A DNA stretch of 64,000 nt from Lineolata rhizophorae (Eukaryota; Ascomycota; Dothideomycetes; Lineolatales; Lineolataceae). Position numbers and translations under genes: made by a program. The notes below the pieces were generated by a model that did no database searches, had not been told where the DNA came from, and was given only the letters and a program-made list of their open reading frames with translations. Of this stretch, positions 46,510 to 56,900 are shown piece by piece. The DNA is taken from positions 250,084 to 314,083 of the forward strand of contig MU001683.1 in assembly GCA_010093515.1 (NCBI GenBank), written 5' to 3'. The stretch's first letter is position 1. Each line of letters begins with the position of its first letter.

Positions 46510-47107
46510 GAGAGTGGAGAGATGGCTTTTTCTTGCAAGTTCCCGTGCTTGCTGAGTGATGGGAATGAGGGTGTTTCATTAATGGTTTTTTCCTTTTTTT
46601 CTCCTTCCTAAATGATCAAATCACCACCAATGCATAGGAGCTGGTGTTTAGGTACTGGATGGAGTTTGCAAATGGGTGTTCTCTTTGCTACGGCGTAGCT
46701 GGAGTTGTGCAATCTTGCTAGCAATGCCGGCTTAGACACTCTGACTTGGATCTGCCCACGCGATTCAGGTATTCTGGAATAAAAGTTTTCTTCTGAGCTA
46801 AGTGTAGTTTGATGTTTTTCCTGTCAACAGGTGATTTCATCATAATCCCGCACCTTCCTATGTGACAAGCTATATCCACTCTATGCTATGGACCATGACC
46901 TCGTGCTAGAAGTTCTATATCCTAGGTAGCCACGCCCTCACCTTAGGATGGCCAATCCGCACGCCATTCCCATTGTGTATCCGAAAACCATTCCACCCAG
47001 CCACCCACGCAAGTCGTCCCCTTCCTCCGTCCCCTCCCAGCCAAGCACCCATTCATCCCACCACCACTTCCTCCCTCCCTCCTCGCTCCTCCCTCCCGCG
47101 ATCCCAC
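46510..47107. other. Convergent intergenic region
   Basis: Separates the 3' ends of RPB9 (plus) and the Nudix gene (minus). It should hold both 3' untranslated regions. From 46990 on it is strongly C/T-rich. No other gene seen. Confidence 0.5.
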
Positions 47108-48271
47108 TCAAATCCTCCCCTCTCTCCTCAACCCCTCATACAGCCCCCACGCCGCCAGCGTCTTCCCATCCCTCGCCCCCTCCCTCCACAGCTCCGCCAG
47201 CCTCACCACCTTCACCGTGATCTTCTCCCCGTGCTCGCGCAGCCCCGTCAACTTGCCCGCCCACTCCTCCAGCGCCGCCCGCGGCACGCTCCGCTCGTGC
47301 AAGAAGACAGGCATGAACTCGTCGCAGGCGCCGGGCGAGGGGTACATCGCGGGGCGCAGGCGCTCCTGCTCCTGCTCCCGCTCGAGGGCGTCCTCGGGCC
47401 CGCCGGGTCCGCCGGGCGCCGGCGCCAGCGCCAGCGCCGTCATGTCGACCAGCTCCTCCGCCCGCACCACCAGCCCCGTCTCCTCCTCGATCTCGCGCGC
47501 CGCCGCGCCCGCGAAGTTGCCGCCGCCGTCGAGCATGCCGGCGGGGAGCTCGGCGAAGGCGAGGCTGCCGGCCGCGACGCGCGGCTGCACCGTCAGGAGC
47601 ACGTACTTGTCGTCGTCGGGGCGCGGGGCGTGGCGTCGCGGGCGGCCGCCGCCGCGCTCGCCGTCGCCGCCGTCCTCGGCGCTCAGCACCAGCATCATGG
47701 CCACGCTGCCGCCCCGCAGAAACACCGCGCCCGGCAGCTTCTCCCCCGCGTCGTTCGCGACTTCCGCGACTAGCTTGACGAACCCGATGCGTCCGCCGCC
47801 GAACCGGTCCACCGCCTGCACCGTCACGTGGCGCAGCGCGTAGGGCGCGGCGTGGAAGGGGTGCGTGGGCGAGGCGTGCTGCAGCGAGAGCGAGTGCGTG
47901 AGGGTGCGGAGCCAGGAGGTGTAGGGGGCGAAGGAGTGGAGGTCGGTCGGGGTGAGGGAGAGGTGCGAGGGGATGGTGAGGGGGATGGAGGGGAGGGGTG
48001 AGGCGTTGGTGGGGGAGGAGGTCGACATGCTGGCGGTGGTGGACGGGCCTTTGGTCGTGAGGAGACGGCAAGAGTTAGCGGGATGGAGATGCGCGGATGA
48101 CTGGTAGAGGCGGGAGGTTGGAGGGCTGCTTGGTGTATGGTGCGCGGTTTTGACGTTGACAGCCGGGTGGGGCGTATAGCGGAAGAGGAGAGGTTGGTTA
48201 TGGAGCGGGACCGGAGAGGAGCTGGATAAAGTAGGATTGGTCGTTACGCGTAAAACGCGCCATGGCTTCAT
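47108..48271 (-). CDS. Nudix hydrolase, ADP-sugar diphosphatase type
   Basis: A single 387-codon exon. The Nudix box region reads PAGMLDGGGNFAGAAAREIEEETGL; the spacing fits GX5EX7REUXEEXGU with the first Glu replaced by Gly, as I recall for relatives like plant NUDX14. Downstream blocks (YPSPGACDEFMPVF, KLTGLREHGEKITVKVV, LAELWR) also match that group, which hydrolyses ADP-ribose or ADP-glucose. The N-terminal 80 residues are Ser/Thr/His/Arg-rich with little acid, compatible with a mitochondrial presequence, or the real start may be Met82 (MSTSSPTN). Two low-complexity inserts, Gly/Arg-rich before the box and Gln/Glu/Arg-rich after it, are unusual in length. Divergent from the AAA ATPase gene. 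Confidence 0.85.
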   Translation of the reverse strand: MKPWRVLRVTTNPTLSSSSPVPLHNQPLLFRYTPHPAVNVKTAHHTPSSPPTSRLYQSSAHLHPANSCRLLTTKGPSTTASMSTSSPTNASPLPSIPLTIPSHLSLTPTDLHSFAPYTSWLRTLTHSLSLQHASPTHPFHAAPYALRHVTVQAVDRFGGGRIGFVKLVAEVANDAGEKLPGAVFLRGGSVAMMLVLSAEDGGDGERGGGRPRRHAPRPDDDKYVLLTVQPRVAAGSLAFAELPAGMLDGGGNFAGAAAREIEEETGLVVRAEELVDMTALALAPAPGGPGGPEDALEREQEQERLRPAMYPSPGACDEFMPVFLHERSVPRAALEEWAGKLTGLREHGEKITVKVVRLAELWREGARDGKTLAAWGLYEGLRREGRI

Positions 48272-49281
48272 GTTGGAGCCTTCACTTTTACCTTGAATCT
48301 TTCCAGTTAGTTTATAAAGTCACGCGTCTCGCTCTAGTCACGTGCTTTGCGGAGAATCATGTGAAAGGGTTATTCGCGATAGAAGTTGAACGCAACTAAA
48401 TAAGAATCCTTTGAGATCAAACAGACGGTTTTTGCTTAGCACTATGTGTGCGCTTTTGATGTCGCGATAATTAAAGAAAGAACATCAGATGGATTTACCT
48501 TCCGAAGCTTGACTTCGCAGAGTGGAAGCTCTTGGCTTAAGAATAATCCACATAAGCTATGGGAAGAACACGTGGGTTCGCGGCTTTAAGCGGTCACCAC
48601 GAGAGTTTTGGGCGACAGAGATCGTCGCGGCTCCGTAGGACGTACGGAGTATAGCCTGGGCATTGGGCGTAAGATTGGACAGATCTGCATATACCTAGAC
48701 ACGCGTGCCCAGCCACAGCAATAGGTGGCTGAGCCTTAGTACATAATTCCGGTGAGGTAGCTCCATGCTTCTTGGCATTCCCACCGGAAATCATTCAAGA
48801 ATTCGACCACAACCCAGCCTAACGGTATAGTCTCTACATCAGCTTCTCCTCTCCTCACCTCTCTACATTAACAATTGTACTCTTACCCCCAAGCCCCTTC
48901 AGCCCATGAAATCTTCGACAAATCGATGAAAACCCCCCTGAGACCCCTTTTTCTACCGGGAGTCTACCGGTAACGAGCGTAGTTCTAGGCGTGATTGTAT
49001 TGTACGGACGTCTGTACAGAGCGCCCTCTCTCTCCACTATTATCTCGCACAGGTACTTCTTTCGGATAGTATATGACGTTGACGTCGCATCGTCGCATCG
49101 TCGCATCGTCGTATTATCGCATTGCGCATCGCATATCGCGCATCGTAGGGAAGCCCCTTCGCCCCTAGGACTGAGGAAAGCCCCAAAAGGCGAGATTCGC
49201 TCACTGCACTTGTGTCCATTATCCCAATTTGACGTACTCTCAACCCAAGCATCCAGCAATACTGACAGCCTCCCTAGAGCC
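48272..49281. other. Divergent upstream region with 8-bp tandem repeat
   Basis: Lies between the Nudix gene (minus) and the AAA ATPase gene (plus). GC falls here at the edge of the next block. The 8-mer GTCGCATC is repeated three times at 49084-49107. The frame of the ATPase is open back to 48991, but Met at 49282 is the more likely start, with the rest as leader. Confidence 0.5.
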
Positions 49282-51875
49282 ATGGAGTCGGCCTCTCCGG
49301 AGGAAGAGAATTCCAATCAAGCATGGAACGATGCCTCTCCAGCTGCGGTAGAGATGGGCATGCCTTTCCTTAGCCACAAGCGAGCCAGAGAAGGTTCGAA
49401 TGACACCCTTGTCGGTCGAAGTCTGCCGGATTCAGCGGAACGTCTTGCTCATGTTCCGTCCGGCCCAAAGCGACGTTGCATGAGTCAACTAGAGAACAGT
49501 CCTAGCGCCAATCCCCACTATTTGGTGATTCACAAAGTGCACTGTTTTCAGCAGGATACTAACCACAAAAATCACGAGACAACGACTTTCTTGGACACCC
49601 CGCGGTTGTTTGAAGGAGATAGTAAAGTCAGTCCTCTACGCGGCACTCAAAAATTCCACAACGTGGATCATTATCTAGAAGACCACCCAGAAGTCAACTT
49701 TCTTGTGGAGAGGAAGTACAGCTGCGAAGAGTACCATGAATTGAAGAGAACCGAGTTCGAACGACTTCAGATTCCAACCGTGGATCCCGAGACAGCTCTG
49801 CAGCTACGGCCTTACTTATTCGTTCTTCGAAAATCCGTTGAGCCTGCCACTCCTGGAAACGAAACTCTGACTGTTCTTTCACAGGATCTTCGCAGCGCTA
49901 TTGACGCCATGAAAGCACATTTCTCTGCGAACTTTGTCAACTGGGTAGATGACATGCGGTTCAGGCTGGATGCTCCATACCTACCTCTCCATCACATAAA
50001 GTCTTTGTTCAATGACTGGGCCCCTCAACTACTAAACAAGGAAGAGCTCAAGCAAGCCAGGCTGTTATTCGAATATGTGCAATCCTCTTATGGAGCAGAC
50101 TACGAAGAAGCAGACGAGCTCTTTTCCAAGGGCCAAGTCTCCAAAACTCATTTATACACGCTCTTTTTGCCAGGCGAGACAGTCGTGACTTACGAAGACG
50201 GCCAACCTTTGGCTTTCTCCTTGCAAAGTTGCTCAAGAATATCTGGCCGCCATGGGATAACGCTGCGCTGTTACAACTGGGATTTTGATGGGGCATTTCA
50301 CCGGGCACAGCACTCAATTGAGGTCTATTGGCCTAAATCAGATCCTGCCATTGTTCCCATTGATTCACTTGAGGCCTACCCGCTTAGATCCGATCGCACA
50401 GGTCTTGAGCAAAGACTACGAGTGCGAGGCCAAACATTTTGGGGACTACGCAAGGGAAAATTGGTTAGCTACGAGTCTGACTCGCGGACATTTGAAATGC
50501 CAGTGGTACAAGTCAAAGGCTTTCTTTTTTCGACCTAGTCATATGCTAACTGTGCCAGACCATCCCCCGGTACATGGTAGATATATCAATGCATCGGCAG
50601 CTTTCCGATGACTCTGATATTCCTGAGCCACGAGACGACCTTGGTCAGCACGCCATGGACAACGATACACCACCAGAAGATCCGTTCGTCCTTCTTCTAC
50701 CCGCATATGTAAAGGGCTTTGGATTCCATGACAAGAAGTGGAGTGAGGCTAGGCCATTTGAAGCGAATATCTCCGAGCCTCAGTCGGCCGCTAATTGTCT
50801 GCGCAGGAAATTTATTGGTGGAAGACATCTGCCCTGTTCAGTGGAACAAACGCGCTTTTCGCCAAATAATATTGGCCCACCACAAAAAAGAACTCATTGA
50901 AGCCTTGGTCAGCGAGCACGTTGCTATGGTCTATCCAGCGGACGTCGTTGAGGGCAAAGGCAACGGCCTCATAATACTTCTTCATGGAGGACCAGGTACA
51001 GGCAAGACTCTAACAGCTGAAAGTGTCGCGGAAATTGCAGAAAAACCTCTGTATAGGGTCACATGTGGCAACATTGGTACTGAACCAGAGACTGCGGAAA
51101 AATACCTCGAGTCAGTGTTACATATAGGGAGCATTTGGAAAGCTGGTATGTTTTCCATATTTCGATTTATACTCTATCCCGCTTATGACCTGCAACTCTA
51201 ACCAACCTTAGTCGTTCTTCTAGATGAAAGCGATGTTTTCCTCGAAGAGCGCTCACAAATGGATCTGAAGAGAAATGCTCTAGTTTCTGTCTTCCTCCGG
51301 GTTCTTGAGTACTACGAAGGCATACTTATTCTTACATCCAATCGAGGTAAGCATTGTACTTTATATGAATGTTCAAAACCAGTTTCTAAATTGTATTGCT
51401 ATGAAAGCACACGCGGCAAATCCGTCTTTTCTTATGTGTTTGTACTTTGTCTGTGTGAACATGGCACTATACCGTTTGAAGCTAATGATCCCTTTCAGTG
51501 GGTTTGTTTGATGAAGCCTTTAAGTCTCGGGTTCAATTGGCTTTGCATTATCCACCATTGGACGAGAATGGGCGTTGGAAGATTTGGCAAAATATCTTAT
51601 TTTTGCTACGAAATGAGCCTGGCTCCAGATCTATCAACTACGAGGAACTCGAGAACAGAATCGACTCGTTGGCAAGGCACAGCCTAAACGGCAGGCAAAT
51701 CAGAAATGCGATCAAATCGGCCAGACAGCTGGCTAATCACAGGAAACAGACTTTAGACTGCTCACATCTTGAGCAGGTAATCTCTGTTTTGAGTGAATTT
51801 GAAAGGGATATAGCTGACGCTCACGGGCACTCTGACAATGAGTGGGCAAAATTCCAGCATTTCAGATCAGAATAG
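49282..51875 (+). CDS. Fungal AAA-family ATPase (DUF7025-AAA type)
   Basis: Five exons: 49282-50505, 50559-50742, 50807-51145, 51212-51346, 51499-51875 (2259 nt, 752 aa). The N-terminal half carries the fungal-specific region usually placed before such AAA domains (YLFVLRKSV, LYTLFLPGETVVTYEDGQP, FWGLRKGKL). The AAA core has Walker A GPGTGKT (531-537), Walker B VVLLDESD (583-590), sensor 1 (LILTSNR) and an Arg-finger-like FKSRVQLALHYPP, followed by a helical lid (LNGRQIRNAIKSARQLA). All catalytic motifs are intact. This large fungal family has no settled role; a basic KRR patch near residues 35 and 60 could be a nuclear signal. Codon use is less GC-rich than in the flanking core genes, so it may belong to a more labile compartment. 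Exon 1 could also end six bases later at another GT. Confidence 0.88.
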
Positions 51876-52745
51876 AGTTTGAATAAGTTAACTTTCAAAT
51901 CTATCAATTCAAACGTTTCCTGGATACTTTGACTCAAAAGGGAATTGTGGTTCATTCGCCTAAACTACGGCATTATATAGTTTGAAGCAGTGAGTGCTAG
52001 TTTCAAGAAAGGAGCGAAGTGACCACACCTCGTGACAATCGTACCGGATAAGACACTCAAAACGCCTTGCATTTCTATCACGTGGCCTTTTCCGCCTAGT
52101 AGTTTCTGAGCTTGTAGTCCACATGGACATTGGGGTACAATGATTACAAGTCTCCACTACCTCGTATAAAGCTTCGGCTCGGAGGCGATATCAAAAGGTG
52201 TACAGTACTACGTCAAAAGTCTCCGGACACAAGCGTGCCCCACTAAACCCAAAACCTCTACCGCGTAGCTTTACACCTAAACACTATACTAACTTATAAA
52301 GGTTATACTACATTTTTATTTAACCTAGGTAGATTTCTCTCTATGTTTTCCGAAAATATGAGTAATTTATAGAAATTTCAAGCCGAATGTACTTAATATT
52401 TAGTATACTATTTACTAGCCTGGACTATAACTCTATCTCTTCTATAGACTCTTAACTATACCGTTTAGGATCTACTAGTCTATCGGCTACTATACCTACT
52501 CTATCATATTCTTAAAACGCATAATAATTACTTTAGAATTATCTATAGCTGTCTCTGGGCTAGGGTTAATCTAAGTAATGTTAGCATGTATATAGTTCCT
52601 AGCTAGCAGCCTCGCACCAAAGTGCGATACTATGCCAGTCTTTTGGCCAGGTTGTCTAGTTGCAGGATAGTGCAGGCTAGTTCTAACACTTTTAGATTTT
52701 GCGCAAACAAGCACCCGCGTAGTGTGTACTATGTATGTCTAAGCA
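51876..52745. other. AT/TpA-rich RIP-like patch
   Basis: From about 52200 to 52700 the sequence is dense in TA steps (CTATA, ACTATA, TTATA), poor in CpA/TpG and has no open frame. This is the look of a repeat destroyed by RIP. The original element cannot be named. Confidence 0.6.
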
Positions 52746-53349
52746 TTATACAAGAATAAGCTCCTTCTTAGGGGTAAGTCTCTTGAAGGCAATCAGCCGA
52801 TCCCGCTTCAATGCCTCGTCACTCTTTGCGTAATCCTCAGAAATTGTGTGCCTGTTTTTGACTCCATTCAGATCCACTTTGCCATCGTGATCCTTTTTAG
52901 CTGTCGAGAGCGGTATGGGCGACGATTCTTGCGGGTTTGTCATTCTTGCTGCATTTCAACGCGGTTACGTTAGTAATTTGATACAAAATTCAGTGGAAAT
53001 GTACCAATGTCACCTGTCGGATAGGGCGTAGGCGGGGCGGTAAGCCCCTGATCGCCTCAATTACCAAGAAAAATTTCTGGGGGGTCAACTAAAATTTCCG
53101 GGGTGGTCTCCTTTGTTTTTGTCTTTTCTTCGGCGGCTCCGAGGCGGTCATTCTTTGTTTTTGTCTTTTCTTCGGTGGTTCCACGGATTCCTGAGAATCT
53201 GAACGCGAGCTAGCCTTTGAGTCTGATAGGCGCGGTTTTTTGGGAACATGCTGAGGTCGACGGTTCTGCGTAACGAGTTGCGATCTAGACATAAAAGTTG
53301 TTTTGCTAGATTTGTTCTTATAGGCAGAACGTTCCATCTTGACGCGCAA
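52746..53349 (-). CDS. Possible small two-exon hypothetical protein with basic repeats
   Basis: An 86-codon frame from 53349 carries a twofold repeat EPPKKRQKQR, a strong nuclear-localisation-like motif. A second frame (52943-52746, 65 codons) is Lys/Asp-rich. Between them a good acceptor (branch-like TACTAACG then ATGCAG, about 52950-52975) suggests splicing, but I found no donor that links the two frames cleanly. The repeat is mirrored in the DNA (two copies of a roughly 30-bp unit at 53110-53180). It may be one small gene, two fragments, or chance. Confidence 0.3.
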
Positions 53350-54390
53350 CGGAAGCTTCTATTCATAAATGAGCGCATGTTCTGACTAGCAAGCGATCAA
53401 GGATATTACCTTGAGGACACTTGATCTTGACGTATGCCTGTGCCGAGAACTTGGAAATGTGCCGTCGTTACGAGAAATGCACGGTACACGTGAATGACTT
53501 TTGAGCTTGGAGCATGTTTATTCGCAGACCGGACATGGAGATGGGAGTCGATGATGTATAGCAAAAGACTTTGGTATCGAAATGAGAGCGATGTTGTCGA
53601 GCTGAGCGGCGAGGCTGCAGGCGGTGAGTGGACACTTGGCAGCCTTGCGCTGATGGTGTATCATATTTTCAAGCCTCGTGGTAATTCTAAAGCTACTAGA
53701 ACAGGTCCTGTCGGGCAATGCGCTGCCTTTACACCTACAATGTCTTCCATTTTGACGATATCTCCGTACTGAGGAATCAAACGGTGGGGTTCGTAGGGGT
53801 TCGTAGATGCCTACTGGAATAATATACGGCTTAGTATATTTCCAACAAATCCCCGCTATGGCGACATAGGAATTGATCTGAATACACTGACAAGAGCAAG
53901 AAATGAGTGCGATATCCAAGAAGTAAGTCGAGCGCAACTCTACAGTGATATTTTTGTGACTACAAATATCTGAATGCGTCTGGATTTTAGACTAAAATAA
54001 CCCCTCTGCAAGCTCGTATAGTCTGTATGTTACGGATTTCGTTTCCTAAGGTATGTACATAGTACCTGACCGGCAGCCTCAATCGGCGCGAAGGAAAAGG
54101 GCACAATGCGGCGCAGTTGCACAGTCCCACTTCAACGCCCACCAAACGCGCGACGGTCATCCTTCCATCCGCATGCTATTGAGACATGATTTACGAGAAA
54201 CATCACTCGTGACCGCAGAAAACGAAGGTCGGATTTTACTCTCATACGACAAATTAGATAACAATAGGCATTTACACCATCTTCCTCAGCAACTCAAAGA
54301 TGTATGAGGCGTGGTATTGTCAGCCTGGAACTTCTACGTGAGCAACGCCCTTCAGATTCGTGAGAACCAGACCATCTGATAACTCCTAGG
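53350..54390. other. Intergenic, nothing recognised
   Basis: Short frames only on both strands and moderate AT content. No element or RNA gene supported. The last 90 bases may contain the missing first exon of the DUF7708 gene. Confidence 0.4.
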
Positions 54391-56100
54391 AAGAGGGACA
54401 TCGCTCAAGAGGCATATGTCCAATCAATCGAATTTCTCACGCAAGAATTCTCGTGCAAATTAGAACCTCAGGAATGGCTCAACGGTGCCGTTACTATGAA
54501 CGATATCTGTGCAACAGTTGAGAAGGCCAAGGTAGAGTACACAAAATCTTCTTTGAGGAATTCGAAAGCTTTGGAGTGGATGCATAAATTCTCGTCAAGA
54601 ATCTTGCACTACGGCCAAGTCCTAGACTTGCTGGCCCAACATCACCCCCAATATGTGGCCTTGGCATGGGGAACTGCCAAATTTGTCCTCGTGGTATGCT
54701 TACCTTCTCTACTATGTTCTCTTTTCGTTTTGGAGGCTTGAGGCTCATCCATACGGACTGAAAGGGCATCATCAACCACGAAAATCTGGTAGTGCAATTG
54801 TGCCAAGCACTCTGCAACATCGGAGACGCTCTCCCACGAGCAAAGATCACCGCTGAACTATACAAGACTGACCAAATGAAAGATGCCATATCCAGATTGT
54901 ATGCGCACATTCTGCTGTTCTTCCAACAGGCGGTGAAGTGGTACAACAGGAGCCCTGCTGGACGTGTCCTCTCGTCGATTTTCAAACCATTCGAACTGGA
55001 GTATAAAGACAACTTGGAACAAATCCGGATCTGCGCGAAAAGGGTGGACGATACCGCCAACACAGCCGCAAGAGCCGAGATCAGAGATATCCATATTCTA
55101 GCCGGTCTCCAGGAAAAGTGGCGGGCAGAAACCGACAGAAAATTGCTTGACATGCAAGGGCGTCTTTGCGACTTGCAAATGACAATTAAGGAAGTGCGCT
55201 CGATCGCGTGGGGTGAGTCTCGAATGGCCATGAGGACGAAGATGTTGAACATTAACCCATTAGAGTAGATCACAAAGCAATCTCGGAGGAGACCCGCGTC
55301 GACGTTCGAGAAATGAAACCCCTCATCATCGACATTCATTTCAAACAAGTGATGGATGTCCTCGCGCCCAAAATCTTGCCGGAAGATGCCCTGCGTAAGA
55401 GTCAATCGCTAGTCCGGCGAGGAGCAAAATTCAACAGCGTCCCCCAAGATATTACTGAACTTCTCCAACGTATTGGAGAATGGATGGCGAAGCCGGATTC
55501 GGCGCTTTTCGTTCTCAGAGCTAGTGTTCGGGCCGAGAGAAGGAGATTGCCATCGAGGTCATTGCTCTCCTCCAACCCGCGGCTCCCAAAGTCCTCTGGT
55601 ACTTATCCGGTCCCAACATCCAAAAGGACACCAGCCCCGCCACCAAAGATGTCCTTAAGAGCTTAGTCTTCCAAGCTCTCAAACTGGTCCCAGACATAGT
55701 GTCGCGGAATCTAGAACATCTCAACGCCGCGAAAATGTGCAGCGAGCACACGGAGGCGGAATGGCTCGATCTCCTGACCGCGATCCTAAACCAACTTCGA
55801 AAGTGCTTCATCGTCATCGAGGCCGAGGACGTGTTCCGCAGCTCATCCGAAAACGTCGAATGGGCTGCGACATTCATCGGCCTCTTCCAAACCATCGTCG
55901 ACCGCGCCGCCGATAACGGATGTGTGGTTAAGATTCTGGTCGTCAGTTACGGCAGCGCGGCTCCAAGGCTTCCGAATCCCAGCAACAGGACGGTCTTTTC
56001 CGTCCAGCGACCGATGCCTGTTCCACCACACTTAGGACGAGTGAGCCGCACCGCTGCCGCAAAGACGACGGCATGGCGGAACCTCCGTGCTAGGATATGA
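54391..56100 (+). pseudogene. DUF7708-type fungal protein, one frame break
   Basis: Reading blocks 54391-54693, 54767 to about 55213 and 55271 onward are joined by two clean GT-AG introns. The first blocks match the fungal DUF7708 module (WMHKFSSRILHYGQVLDLLAQ, HHPQYVALAWGTAKF, NHENLVVQLCQAL), often found N-terminal to NACHT/STAND signalling ATPases. A middle segment is helical (coiled). Near 55550 the frame changes; the conserved continuation (EKEIAIEVIALLQPAAPKV, WYLSGPN, FQALKLVPDI) is read in another frame to a stop at 56098-56100. No Walker A is seen, so the protein is not a full NLR. The true start is unclear: Met at 54496 would cut into the domain, so an upstream exon is likely. Probably a recent pseudogene, or a sequencing error. 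Confidence 0.6.
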
Positions 56101-56335
56101 AGGAATAATGGGAGCTTGGATGACTCGAAGGAAAGTAGAAAATATTGGAGTTTATAGCACGTATTCGATGGCCCGAAGCCTTGGCGGAGCATGAGGAAAG
56201 CAATGAACTCTGAAGACTGGGAGGGAGACTAGGAGGTATTGGGGGTCCGTAGCATATACTTAATGGCCCAAAGCCTTCCAATACTATTTAATATTTGCTC
56301 TCCACAGCTTCCAACCCGTCAGTACCACCACCTCC
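56101..56335. other. Short convergent intergenic region
   Basis: About 235 bases between the DUF7708 gene (plus) and the MAPEG gene (minus). It contains near-repeated phrases (GCATATACTTAATGGCCCAAAGCCTT at 56253-56278 resembles 56158-56182), so a small duplication is possible. Marks the step from the lower-GC block back to the GC-rich block. Confidence 0.4.
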
Positions 56336-56900
56336 CTACTCCATCAACAACCCCACTCCCGCCCACCCCGCCATGACATACAGCGCCCCCTGACACAACC
56401 AGAACCCGCTCCCGACGAGCCTACCCTTCCCACCCTCCCTATCCGCCCTCGTATACCCAACCGCATACAAAGTCCTAAACACGCTCCAGAGCGCGGCCGT
56501 GGCGGCGGCCGCGACGGGGAAGCGCAGGCCGGCCAGCAGCAGGCCGGCCAGCGCCGACGGGTACGACTCAAGGAAGTTGCCGTGCGCGCGCTGCGCGCAG
56601 TTGAAGAGGTACATGGCCTTGGCGCGGGCCGGGTCCGCCGACCGCGCCGCCGCCTCCTGCTCCGGCGTCGCGTACCGCTGCGGGTACGGGATCCCGGCCC
56701 GCTTCCGGAACGGGCCCACGCGCACCGCATGCCAGGTCGAGAGGAAGAAGGTCGAGGATGCCACGATGAGGACGTAGCTACGCGCGTGCGGCGTCAGTCG
56801 CCGACTGGGAGTGTGCAATTGGTGCGTGGAAGTGAGGGGGGGAGGGGGGGAAGGCGACGTACCCGTACTCGCGCGGAATGGTCACGGTGACGTCGGGCAT
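56336..56900 (-). CDS. MAPEG-family protein (microsomal GST 3-like)
   Basis: Two exons, 56900-56863 and 56777-56336 (480 nt, 159 aa), joined by an 85-nt intron. The start MPDVTVTIPREYGYVLIVA leads into the first membrane segment. NCAQRAHGNFLESYPSALA is the MAPEG signature with the Arg and Glu/Asn of the active site. Three further hydrophobic segments follow (ALAGLLLAGLRFPVA, LWSVFRTLYAVGY, LCQGALYVMAGWAG). MGST3-type enzymes are four-helix membrane proteins with glutathione transferase or peroxidase activity in the ER or mitochondrial outer membrane. Length fits the family. Confidence 0.93.
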
